Assembly (NCBI GenBank): GCA_050735975.1
Contig: JBOHVS010000088.1
Coordinates: forward strand, 1 to 23,437
DNA: 23,437 nt
From: DATMBL01 sp050735975
GTDB taxonomy: Bacteria; Desulfobacterota; Binatia; UBA9968
Direction: 5' to 3'
The position numbers and the translations under genes were made by a program. The notes below the pieces were generated by a model, which worked only from the letters and a program-made list of their open reading frames with translations, was not told where the DNA came from and made no database searches. Each line of letters begins with the position of its first letter. Position 1 is the first letter of the stretch. Shown here one piece after another: positions 7,794 through 14,750 of the stretch.

Positions 7794-8259
7794 GACGGGG
7801 AAGTTTCTCACTGCTAGTTGGAAGGTTGTCTTTCGCGAACAAGCGGCTTCTCTTACCACTGCTGTGATTGGCCCGTATCAGACTGAGTTTCTTGGCGAAA
7901 AAGCGATCATCCCAGATCATAAGCTAATGGTTGCAGCGATGGAAACAAAAGACGAGGCTCATTATGTGTGCGCGCTCTTAAATTCTTCCCTGTCCAGATT
8001 TTTTGCGGAGGCTTACTTTATTGAGACATCCATATCGACGCATATTCTAGACTACATCAAGATTCCGAAATTTAGCTCCGGAGCCGATCTGCACAAGAAG
8101 TTATCGAGCGTTTCACAGCGTGCGCATGAATTGACAAGCCGGGGAGAAGAAAAGAAGTTGGTTGCGGTCGAGCAGGAAATTGATTCCCTAGCAGCGAAGC
8201 TCTGGGATATCAGCCCTAAAGAGCTCAAGCAGATTCAAACTGCGCTCAACGAAAAGTAG
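7726..8259 (+). pseudogene. C-terminal part of the nuclease-methyltransferase, separated by a frameshift
   Basis: Family-like sequence resumes in this frame at about 7768 with KLPFYSLFETGKFLTASWKV, directly after the upstream frame reads KMYDWFS. Removing the single C at 7767, within TTTTCGCAAATTA, would join the two into one chain of about 1,095 residues. The rest is a second target-recognition half: HKLMVAAMETKDEAHYVCA, LLNSSLSRFFAEAYFIETSI and ILDYIKIPKF match the end of Eco57I-like methylases, followed by a short helical tail. Either the gene is inactivated, or the base is a sequencing or assembly error; no long homopolymer suggests slippage-driven phase variation. A separate translation start here (GTG at 7726) is unlikely to make a useful protein on its own. 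The helicase gene starts 26 bases downstream. Confidence 0.75.
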
Positions 8260-8285
8260 TTTGTCCAAGCCGACTGACCAAGCAA

Positions 8286-11021
8286 ATGCACGTTCAAGTA
8301 GGCGACTCAGTAATTGGCACTAATCCGAGCCTGCGGCCGTACGGCGCTGGACGGGTGCTGATGGTGAAGAACGGGATTGCGAAGGTCGAGTATTCGCCCG
8401 GCCTTTTCTCGGAGCCGCCGCTTTATGCGCATACCAAACTACTGAAGCTTGAAGAAACCGAGAGAGTGCCGGAACCGTTGGAGCTGGCCTCAGAGGGTCA
8501 ATGGGAAAAAGAGACGTGGCGGTTTGACCTGAGGCAAATGGCAGCCCGGTTTCTTACGGGCAACATAGGCGGGCAGTTGAGTGATGCGCGTACAGAAATA
8601 CTCCCGCATCAAATTTTTGCGGCGCACAAAGTGGTTAGCAGTCCCAGACGACGGTTCCTGCTGGCTGATGAGGTGGGTCTCGGCAAGACGATCGAAGCGG
8701 GAATGATTTGGCAAGCACTGGCCCAGCGAGGGCAAGCGAAAAGGACCCTAATCATTTGTCCGGCTGGCCTGACGGTTCAATGGCAGGAGGAGATGCAGGA
8801 CAAGTTCGGTCAATTCTTTGAAATTTTTCAGCGCGACTTTCACACGATCAATCCTCGCATTTGGGACCTTAAGGCGTGCGCTGTTGCCTCGCTCGATTGC
8901 TTAAAGCGCAAGGAGCACAAGGAAAAGCTTCTCGAAAACAGAAAGTGGGATCTGATCATATTCGACGAGGCGCATCGTCTGAGCGCTAGAGATTATGGCG
9001 AAGCCAAAACCGAGAAGACCCAGAACTACCGGCTTGCGGAGGATCTGAGAGATCACACTGACGCATTGCTTTTGTTAACAGCGACTCCGCACCAGGGCGA
9101 CGCGACGCATTCACGGTTTCGCCATCTGCTTGGCTTGCTCGATAATGAAATCGACTTCGGTGGGCTGGAGGACGGGCAGGCGACGCTTTGGAGCTATTCC
9201 GTCAGGGAGCCGAGGAGCAACGGTTATCGGCCTTACAAAGAGTATATTCTACGAACGCCGAAGCTGAACGTGACAGATTCTCAAGGGAAAAAAGTCTTCC
9301 GAGGACGGGATACACATCCGCTGCGTTTCCCTATGTTCAAGGACGAGGGGGAGTTTTATAGGGAAGTCAGCCGCTACATTTCCGCCGGCTACCGCATGGT
9401 GGAACATCTCAAGGATCGAGATAAAAAACTGGCTATTGGTTTTGTGCTCACGGTTTTTCAGAAACTCGCCTCCAGCTCGACCCATGCGATCAAGGCGGCT
9501 CTTTATGGCCGGAAAATGCGCCTGCAAGACAAGTATCGGAGGCTACCTGACTCCGTCGATCGCTTGGAGTTGCTCTTAGCGGAAGCGGACGAGCGATTCC
9601 AGGGGGAAACGGAAGAGAAAGCCGCTTGGCGACTCAAAACTGAGGAGGAATTCGTCAAAGACGAGCTTAAGGAGCTGGAACGGCTGATCGGCATGCCGGT
9701 GAAAGAAGATCGCAAACTGGTTGAGCTGAAGCGGTTAATCAAGCAAGTATTCAGCGAAAGCGAAAAGGGCGAGAAAGAGAGAATCCTGATTTTTACTGAG
9801 TACCGAAATACTCAAGACCATTTGGTGGAGGAACTGGAGAAGGCGTTTGGGAAAGGGTCGGTTGTGGTTATCAACGGCGACATGAAACTGGACCAGAGAA
9901 AAACCAGCGTAAACCGGTTCCGCGACGACGACAACGTCCGTTTTATGGTCAGTACCGAATCGGGCGGCGAGGGAATCAATCTTCAATTCTGCCATATCCT
10001 GGTTAACTATGACCTGCCTTGGAACCCGATGAGAATTGAGCAGCGTGTGGGCCGGATTTACCGCTTTGGCCAAACTAAACGCGTTCAGGTCTACAGTTTT
10101 CGAGGTAAGGAGACGGTCGAAGATAAAATCTACGGTTTCCTGGAACAGAAGATCAAGATTGCCGCGGAAGCTTTAGCGAAGGTCACCGGGGAAGATCCGG
10201 AGGACATCAAGACCACGATGCTCGGTCAATTAGAGAGCGAAGTGGATTACAACGCGATCTACAAGCGCGCGATCGTTGAACAGAATATTGAGCAGTCCAA
10301 AGAAGAGATAGAAGAAGGCGTCAAAAAGGCGCAGGTCGCCTACGAGATCGCCACCAACAGCTTGTTCAGGGATGTTTCGGGCTATTCCTTTGTGAATTAC
10401 GAAAGGGACTTGAAAGCGGATATCGACCTTGAGGCGTTGAAAGAATTAACAGAACGGTTCCTGCAGCACCATCACCGTCAGGTACAAAAGAAGGACGGGC
10501 TCTATGAATTTCTAACTCCCGAAGACCTGCGTGCGCCCGGCATTGATGAGCGATTTACCAAAGTGACATTCGACCGAAAAGCAGCGATCGACAACCCCGA
10601 CTTAACATTTTTCGCTCTGGGTCATCCGTTTATCGACAGAATGCTCAAGGCGTGCGGCGACGTCAAGTTTGGAGGATTTTGCACCCGACGATACGTTAAA
10701 AGCCAAAAAGTAATCGTTCGATCCGGTTACACATTTAATTTTATTGTGAGGCAAAGAATCCACCGCGACGACCAGGAAGAATTCTTGTTTTCATTGCATC
10801 CTGTATTTGTCACAGATGACGGTACGATTGATGATGTCGCAGCTAAAGTGAGCTTGGAATGCTATAGCATTCCCCTTACCAGCGAGCTTGAAGTCCATTT
10901 CCAACCCGACGCTGCCTTTGAAATTGCCAAAGGTCGCCTGGAAACCGAAGTCAAAGCCATCTGGGATTGGAAAGAGGATGTGACGCTGCTTAATCTCGCC
11001 TTGGTTGCCTTCAGGGCGTGA
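8286..11021 (+). CDS. SNF2-type DNA helicase/translocase of a restriction or defence cassette
   Basis: A 911-residue superfamily-2 ATPase. Residues 1-60 (GDSVIGTNPSLRPYGAGRVL...) look like a small SH3-like barrel. The ATP-binding core has Walker A GLGKT at 131-135 (in ADEVGLGKTIEAG), DEAH at 227-230 and TATPHQGD from 265. The second RecA-like domain carries STESGGEGINLQ from 556 and motif VI EQRVGRIYRFGQ from 585. The remaining 280 or so residues are charged and helical, then enter a domain (FFALGHPFIDRMLKACG, GGFCTRRYVKSQKV) that I know only as a C-terminal extension of such helicases. It should use ATP to move on double-stranded DNA, supplying the motor that the upstream nuclease-methylase lacks. 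It resembles DrmD of class 1 DISARM in type, but no drmA, drmB or drmC is present. The ATG at 8286 has no clear ribosome binding site, which suggests coupling to the gene upstream. Confidence 0.85.
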   Translation: MHVQVGDSVIGTNPSLRPYGAGRVLMVKNGIAKVEYSPGLFSEPPLYAHTKLLKLEETERVPEPLELASEGQWEKETWRFDLRQMAARFLTGNIGGQLSDARTEILPHQIFAAHKVVSSPRRRFLLADEVGLGKTIEAGMIWQALAQRGQAKRTLIICPAGLTVQWQEEMQDKFGQFFEIFQRDFHTINPRIWDLKACAVASLDCLKRKEHKEKLLENRKWDLIIFDEAHRLSARDYGEAKTEKTQNYRLAEDLRDHTDALLLLTATPHQGDATHSRFRHLLGLLDNEIDFGGLEDGQATLWSYSVREPRSNGYRPYKEYILRTPKLNVTDSQGKKVFRGRDTHPLRFPMFKDEGEFYREVSRYISAGYRMVEHLKDRDKKLAIGFVLTVFQKLASSSTHAIKAALYGRKMRLQDKYRRLPDSVDRLELLLAEADERFQGETEEKAAWRLKTEEEFVKDELKELERLIGMPVKEDRKLVELKRLIKQVFSESEKGEKERILIFTEYRNTQDHLVEELEKAFGKGSVVVINGDMKLDQRKTSVNRFRDDDNVRFMVSTESGGEGINLQFCHILVNYDLPWNPMRIEQRVGRIYRFGQTKRVQVYSFRGKETVEDKIYGFLEQKIKIAAEALAKVTGEDPEDIKTTMLGQLESEVDYNAIYKRAIVEQNIEQSKEEIEEGVKKAQVAYEIATNSLFRDVSGYSFVNYERDLKADIDLEALKELTERFLQHHHRQVQKKDGLYEFLTPEDLRAPGIDERFTKVTFDRKAAIDNPDLTFFALGHPFIDRMLKACGDVKFGGFCTRRYVKSQKVIVRSGYTFNFIVRQRIHRDDQEEFLFSLHPVFVTDDGTIDDVAAKVSLECYSIPLTSELEVHFQPDAAFEIAKGRLETEVKAIWDWKEDVTLLNLALVAFRA

Positions 11022-11138
11022 ACCACACAACGTCCCATGCTAGCCAATTTGTTGTTGCTGCTTCCAGCGGCAGGTGATCGTCGCGCTTATCTTGAACGTT
11101 GATGTCCTTACGGCTCATCCAGGAAATTGGCGCTGGTC

Positions 11139-11753
11139 TTAGCGGGCCTTGCTCGATCGCGTCCTACGGGATTGCTTGATCGGGTGTGTTTGGTTCAAAT
11201 ACACGTCTGAAATTTTCGCTCCGTAAGCCAGATGCTTCGGAAGAGGCCGGCTCAATTTCAAGAAAGTAAGCTGGCAGGGCCTATCGATGAGTGGGGTTAA
11301 TTCGATCGTCAATGGGCCACTATTCCGGATCTCCAGGATTATGGGGCCGCTCCAGCCCGGCTGAATCCAGGGAGCCGTTTGGTGCATACTCAGCCCAAGC
11401 CTCGCGTACGTGCTTCGACCTTCGATTAGTCCAATCAAATTGTTTGGAATCTTTACTTTCTCATAGGTAGGGACGAGAACGAAGTCGTCTGGCCGTAAAG
11501 TAATACTGTTCCTATTCCCGAACCCGTCGTCCTCTGCCACGTCAACTGTCTGCCAAAATCCGCTTTCACCTAGGCTTTGCAAACCGCCCGCAACTGATAT
11601 CTTGACTCCCTCGATGTTTTTCAATTTTGTAAAGCTTCGACCGAGACGTAAATCAACTGATGCCTCACCCCACTGGTCTTCCTCTAACGGCGGATCAAAA
11701 ACTATGCGCCCGCCTTTTACCGCCTTTCGAATGTCCGGTTGACACAGCACCAT
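11139..11753 (-). CDS. dCTP deaminase/dUTPase-family protein
   Basis: A 204-residue protein of the dCTP deaminase-dUTPase fold. The family motifs appear in order: ASVDLRLGR (31-39), GLIEGRSTYARLGLSMH (108-124, with Ser114 and Arg118), then TAPWIQPGWSGPIILEIRNS (126-145), whose Glu141 matches the catalytic base of Dcd, and CQLTFLKL. Members deaminate dCTP to dUTP, or act as dUTPase or both; I cannot separate these here. Against the standard enzyme the middle insert (residues 45-85) and the basic tail (KQSRRTRSSKAR) are unusual. It faces the helicase gene end to end (117 bp apart) and follows a small unknown gene by 25 bp. Stand-alone dCTP deaminases are known as anti-phage proteins that deplete dCTP, so a defence role is plausible here, though a housekeeping role is possible. 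Only a weak ribosome binding site is seen. Confidence 0.82.
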   Translation of the reverse strand: MVLCQPDIRKAVKGGRIVFDPPLEEDQWGEASVDLRLGRSFTKLKNIEGVKISVAGGLQSLGESGFWQTVDVAEDDGFGNRNSITLRPDDFVLVPTYEKVKIPNNLIGLIEGRSTYARLGLSMHQTAPWIQPGWSGPIILEIRNSGPLTIELTPLIDRPCQLTFLKLSRPLPKHLAYGAKISDVYLNQTHPIKQSRRTRSSKAR

Positions 11754-11778
11754 AGTGAAAGTAACTCTTCATTGCGCA

Positions 11779-12078
11779 TTATTGCGCATGTACTTCCATA
11801 AAATGGTTTCGCGCCCAGCCTGACGATACGGTCGTCAGGCCAGCGGCTGTTGTAAAAAACGAGCCCGGAACCCGAACTTGAACCGAATCCGCGCTGGCCT
11901 CGACTACGACGCCCTGAACGTAGGGCCGCCCATCGTGTTCTGAGACAAAGGAATTTTTCAAGAACCCAGAGACCATCCCTTTGTCAGTCTCGATGGTCAC
12001 GAGAACTTCGTCTGGAAAAGCTCCCTTTTGAACTTTGCAAGGAATGTTCACCTTTTGCCCGCGCCGAAACTGTGCCAT
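11779..12078 (-). CDS. Small protein of unknown function, upstream of dCTP deaminase-like gene
   Basis: I do not recognise this 99-residue protein. The AGGGGG ribosome binding site about five bases before the ATG is one of the better ones in the window, and the gene lies 25 bp upstream of the dCTP deaminase-like gene on the same strand, so it is very likely real and co-transcribed. The sequence alternates short beta-like strands with turns (FRRGQKVNIPCKVQKGAF, EVLVTIETDKGMVSGFL, YVQGVVVEASADSVQVRVPG), suggesting a small beta-barrel of the OB or SH3 kind. There is no cysteine pair, signal peptide or membrane segment. It could bind nucleic acid or protein, but no function should be assigned. 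Confidence 0.65.
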   Translation of the reverse strand: MAQFRRGQKVNIPCKVQKGAFPDEVLVTIETDKGMVSGFLKNSFVSEHDGRPYVQGVVVEASADSVQVRVPGSFFTTAAGLTTVSSGWARNHFMEVHAQ

Positions 12079-12360
12079 ATATCCCCCTTAGACTATCTTG
12101 GAATAAAAAGTGCCCAATTGGGTGCACGTGAGTCGCCAAACCCGAGCGTGCCAGTTGGATAGGAAACCACTAGAACCACAGGAAAGCTGGCATTTAGTAC
12201 ACCAGGTCTCGGTTAATCGTCAACACATATTTTTATAGCATGGAGGTTTCGCAGCTCAATGCGTTAACTGTTGTACCGAGCGATGTTCGATCCGGTATCG
12301 GTTTGGCAGCGAACGGCGACCCTAACAGTCTCGGAAATTCAGTCAAAAGGGATTTAACCG
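12079..12360. other. Divergent intergenic region at the right edge of the accessory block
   Basis: These 282 bp should hold promoters for the minus-strand small gene and the plus-strand permease. A 10-bp perfect palindrome, CCCAATTGGG (12113-12122), lies 35 bases upstream of the small gene and may be an operator. AT-rich sequence near 12218-12240 could hold the permease promoter, but I see no clear pair of boxes. No trace of the xanthine dehydrogenase-like remnant is visible here. Confidence 0.4.
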
Positions 12361-13893
12361 ATGTCACAGTCATTATTCAATCCCCCCTGGTTCGTGCGCA
12401 AAGATCTGGACGGTTTTTTCGGTCTGATGATCGACAACCTGATCCAGCTCGTTCTTATCGTCAGCCTTTGCCGCGAGTTGATACAGCTGCCGGACGCGTA
12501 CATCTTCGGCCGCATTCTTCCGGGCGCCGCGCTTTCTATTCTCTTCGGCAATTTGTTCTACAGTTGGCAGGCGCGGCAACTTGCGCGCGAGACGGGCAGA
12601 GAGGATGTCACCGCGCTGCCCTACGGGATCAATACCGTCAGCCTGTTTGCTTTCATTTTTTTCATCATGCTGCCGATCTACCAGGAGACCAAGGATCCCA
12701 TTTGGGCCTGGAAAGTGGGACTGGTCGCCTGCTTCTTGAACGGAGTCATCGAAATTGTTGCCGCTTTCATCGCCGAGAGCCTGCGTCGAGTGACCCCGCG
12801 GGCCGCGCTGCTTTCGGCTTTGTCCGGCATCGCTATCACGTTCATCGCGATGGACTTTACGTTCAGAATTTATGCCCAGCCGCTGGTTGCGTTGTTGCCG
12901 ATGGCGCTGATCTTCCTAGCTTATTTCGCGCATCAGAAATTTCCGTTGGGTCTACCCGGCGGGATGGTCGCCATCGCAATCGGCACGGTGCTCGGCTGGC
13001 TTCTCGGAGCCATGCCGGGCCCGCTCAACGTGAGATTTGCGCCGGCGCTACCGGCTTTCACCGGAGGGTCGCTTTTGGAAGCGCTTTTCCACCCGGAGTT
13101 TCTGAAATACTTCTCCGTGATTCTGCCGATGGGCATTTTTAACGTCGTCGGCTCGCTTCAGAATATAGAAAGCGCCGAGGCGGCGGGAGATCGCTACCGC
13201 ACGTTTCCCTCGCTGATGGCCAACGGCATCGGTTCCGTCGTGGCGGCATTTTTCGGCAGCGTCTTTCCTACGACGATTTACATTGGCCACCCCGGTTGGA
13301 AGCGGCTTGGCGCCCGTTCAGGCTACTCCGCGTTGAATGGGTTGTTTATCAGTTTTTTGTGTCTGACCGGATCCATCCAGGCCGTGCTGGGTCTCATTCC
13401 GCTCGAGGCGGGTATCGGTATCCTCCTCTATATCGGCATCATCATCGTTGCGCAGTCATTCCAAGAAACGCCCAAAGAGCATGCTCCCGCGGTCGCGCTT
13501 GGAATCGTTCCGGCGTTGGCCGCCTGGGGCCTGATGATGGTGGAGGCCGGCCTCAGGGCCGCGGGCCAGTCGCTTTACAGCGTGGGACTGGCGCCTTTCG
13601 GGCAGAGTCCGGCAATGCACGGCCTGATCTCATTGCAGCAGGGTTTCATTTTTACTTCGATGATACTTTCGGCAGTCGGGGTGGCATTGATCGAAAGAGA
13701 CTTTATCAGGGCGGGAGCTTGGTCGTTGGTCGCAGCCGTATTCGCTGCGTTGGGGATTATTCACGCCTATGATCTCACGCCCAGCGGCATAACCACTCGA
13801 TTCGGCCTTCTTGCCGCCCCGGAGTTCGCCACGGGTTATATTCTTTTGGTTGTCCTTTTCTGGACGGTCGCCTTTTTTGCTCGAAAAACCTGA
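12361..13893 (+). CDS. NCS2-family nucleobase permease-like transporter
   Basis: A 510-residue integral membrane protein with about 12-14 hydrophobic segments. It begins with FFGLMIDNLIQLVLIVSL and carries TGREDVTALPYGINT in the first half, and MGIFNVVGSLQNIESAEAAG followed by FFGSVFPTTIYIGHPGWK in the second. These fit the NCS2 xanthine/uracil/guanine permease fold, in which the second motif region binds substrate. The family imports purines or pyrimidines by proton symport. This branch, with the extended ALPYGINT motif, is not closely tied to a characterised member, so the substrate is unknown. The ATG at 12361 has AAGGGA about nine bases upstream. The remnant of a xanthine dehydrogenase-like gene beyond the accessory block hints at an old purine-use cluster, but that is inference. 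Confidence 0.85.
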   Translation: MSQSLFNPPWFVRKDLDGFFGLMIDNLIQLVLIVSLCRELIQLPDAYIFGRILPGAALSILFGNLFYSWQARQLARETGREDVTALPYGINTVSLFAFIFFIMLPIYQETKDPIWAWKVGLVACFLNGVIEIVAAFIAESLRRVTPRAALLSALSGIAITFIAMDFTFRIYAQPLVALLPMALIFLAYFAHQKFPLGLPGGMVAIAIGTVLGWLLGAMPGPLNVRFAPALPAFTGGSLLEALFHPEFLKYFSVILPMGIFNVVGSLQNIESAEAAGDRYRTFPSLMANGIGSVVAAFFGSVFPTTIYIGHPGWKRLGARSGYSALNGLFISFLCLTGSIQAVLGLIPLEAGIGILLYIGIIIVAQSFQETPKEHAPAVALGIVPALAAWGLMMVEAGLRAAGQSLYSVGLAPFGQSPAMHGLISLQQGFIFTSMILSAVGVALIERDFIRAGAWSLVAAVFAALGIIHAYDLTPSGITTRFGLLAAPEFATGYILLVVLFWTVAFFARKT

Positions 13894-13964
13894 ACTCCGC
13901 GAGGAGCAAAAGGCAAAGAGCATAGAGGTCCTACCCTGCGCCCACCGCCTCGCGCGTCACGCGA

Positions 13965-14576
13965 TCAATCGGGAATGTAATTCTTGTTGTTGATCTGAGT
14001 AATGGACCAGTCGCCGTTACTGGAACGATTGAGGCGCGTGACCCCGCACGGGTCGAGATGAAAAGTGCGATACCGGTTCAGGTGGATGCCGGTGATCCTG
14101 CAAAGAACGCCCAGGATCGGGAAGTTGTGGCTGACGACGACGATGGTTTCGCCAGATTGGTGTTGCTGAACGATCCGGTGCAAACCGTTCCATGCCCTGT
14201 GCGCCACGTCGGCGAGTTTTTCCCCTCCGGGGACCTGAATTTCCGCGGGCTCGGTTCTCCATCGTTGGATAAACTCCGGAAAATTCTCTTTGATATCGTT
14301 GAAAGTCAAGCCTTCCAAGACTCCGTGGTCCAGTTCGCGGATATCTTCTTCAATGTTGATTGACAGGCTATGAGGGCGACCGACAAACTCTGCGGTTTGT
14401 TGCGCTCGCTTCAAATTACTTGAGTAGACGGCAGCGATCTTCTCCCGGCTCAGCCGAGCAGCGATGGATTCAGCTTGACGAACGCCGGTTTCGTTGAGAG
14501 CCAGATCAGTGGCGCCTTGACAGCGTCCTTGGAGATTCCAATCGGTGGCGCCGTGACGCAGAAGAACGACCTCCAT
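13965..14576 (-). CDS. Histidine phosphatase (phosphoglycerate mutase-like)
   Basis: A 203-residue branch-1 histidine phosphatase. The phosphorylated histidine is His8 in the N-terminal LLRHGATDWN. The other pocket residues are Arg7, Arg57 (in SSNLKRAQQTAE), Glu81 or Glu88 (in ELDHGVLEGLT) and His150 (in VVVSHNFP). The family covers broad-specificity phosphatases, cofactor-dependent mutases and the CobC alpha-ribazole phosphatase; the QGxxDLxLNExGxxQA form fits phosphatases such as GpmB or CobC, but no cobalamin genes are nearby to choose. I start at ATG 14576 because the family always begins with this strand. The frame stays open upstream to 14732, but only through a palindromic repeat. It lies 174 bp downstream of ppiD on the same strand, so it is probably expressed by read-through or from within the repeat. 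Confidence 0.9.
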   Translation of the reverse strand: MEVVLLRHGATDWNLQGRCQGATDLALNETGVRQAESIAARLSREKIAAVYSSNLKRAQQTAEFVGRPHSLSINIEEDIRELDHGVLEGLTFNDIKENFPEFIQRWRTEPAEIQVPGGEKLADVAHRAWNGLHRIVQQHQSGETIVVVSHNFPILGVLCRITGIHLNRYRTFHLDPCGVTRLNRSSNGDWSITQINNKNYIPD

Positions 14577-14586
14577 AACGAGTTGA

Positions 14587-14711
14587 CAGGCCGCTGAAAA
14601 AGGCCCATCTACTTCGTTCCGCTCGCCCGACTCGCTCCGACGTACTACCAGAGTACGCCTCCGCTCGTCGAACTTCGCGCGCCTCGTATCTGCGCCTTTT
14701 TGATCGGCCTG
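14587..14711. repeat. Complete dispersed palindromic repeat, copy in front of the histidine phosphatase gene
   Basis: A 125-bp imperfect palindrome centred at 14649. Outer arms CAGGCCGCTGAAAAAGGC (left) and the complement of GCGCCTTTTTGATCGGCCTG (right) pair; the core is CGTACT (14641-14646), ACCAG, AGTACG (14652-14657). Arms and core match the copy at 22468-22590. It ends ten bases before the start codon of the histidine phosphatase gene and fills most of the gap after ppiD. There is no transposase, so it is either a MITE/REP-like element or a hairpin acting on the transcript. Confidence 0.8.
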
Positions 14712-14750
14712 AAAAGGAAACTTCTTAGGCACGTTGTCAAATGCGAGCGA

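Noticed and set aside
4995..11021. Class 1 DISARM system
   Set aside because: A methylase and an SNF2 helicase are present, but drmA, drmB and drmC are absent from the neighbourhood, and the methylase carries an N-terminal nuclease pattern and is type IIG/ISP-like.
12240..13142. Open frame of 300 codons overlapping the permease gene
   Set aside because: It lies in another frame of the clear 510-residue membrane protein, has an arginine-rich composition typical of shadow frames and no recognisable family.
13871..13913. Possible terminator hairpin at the permease end
   Set aside because: CCTTTTTTGCTC and GAGCAAAAGG can pair, but the stem begins inside the coding region and no T-tract follows on either strand.
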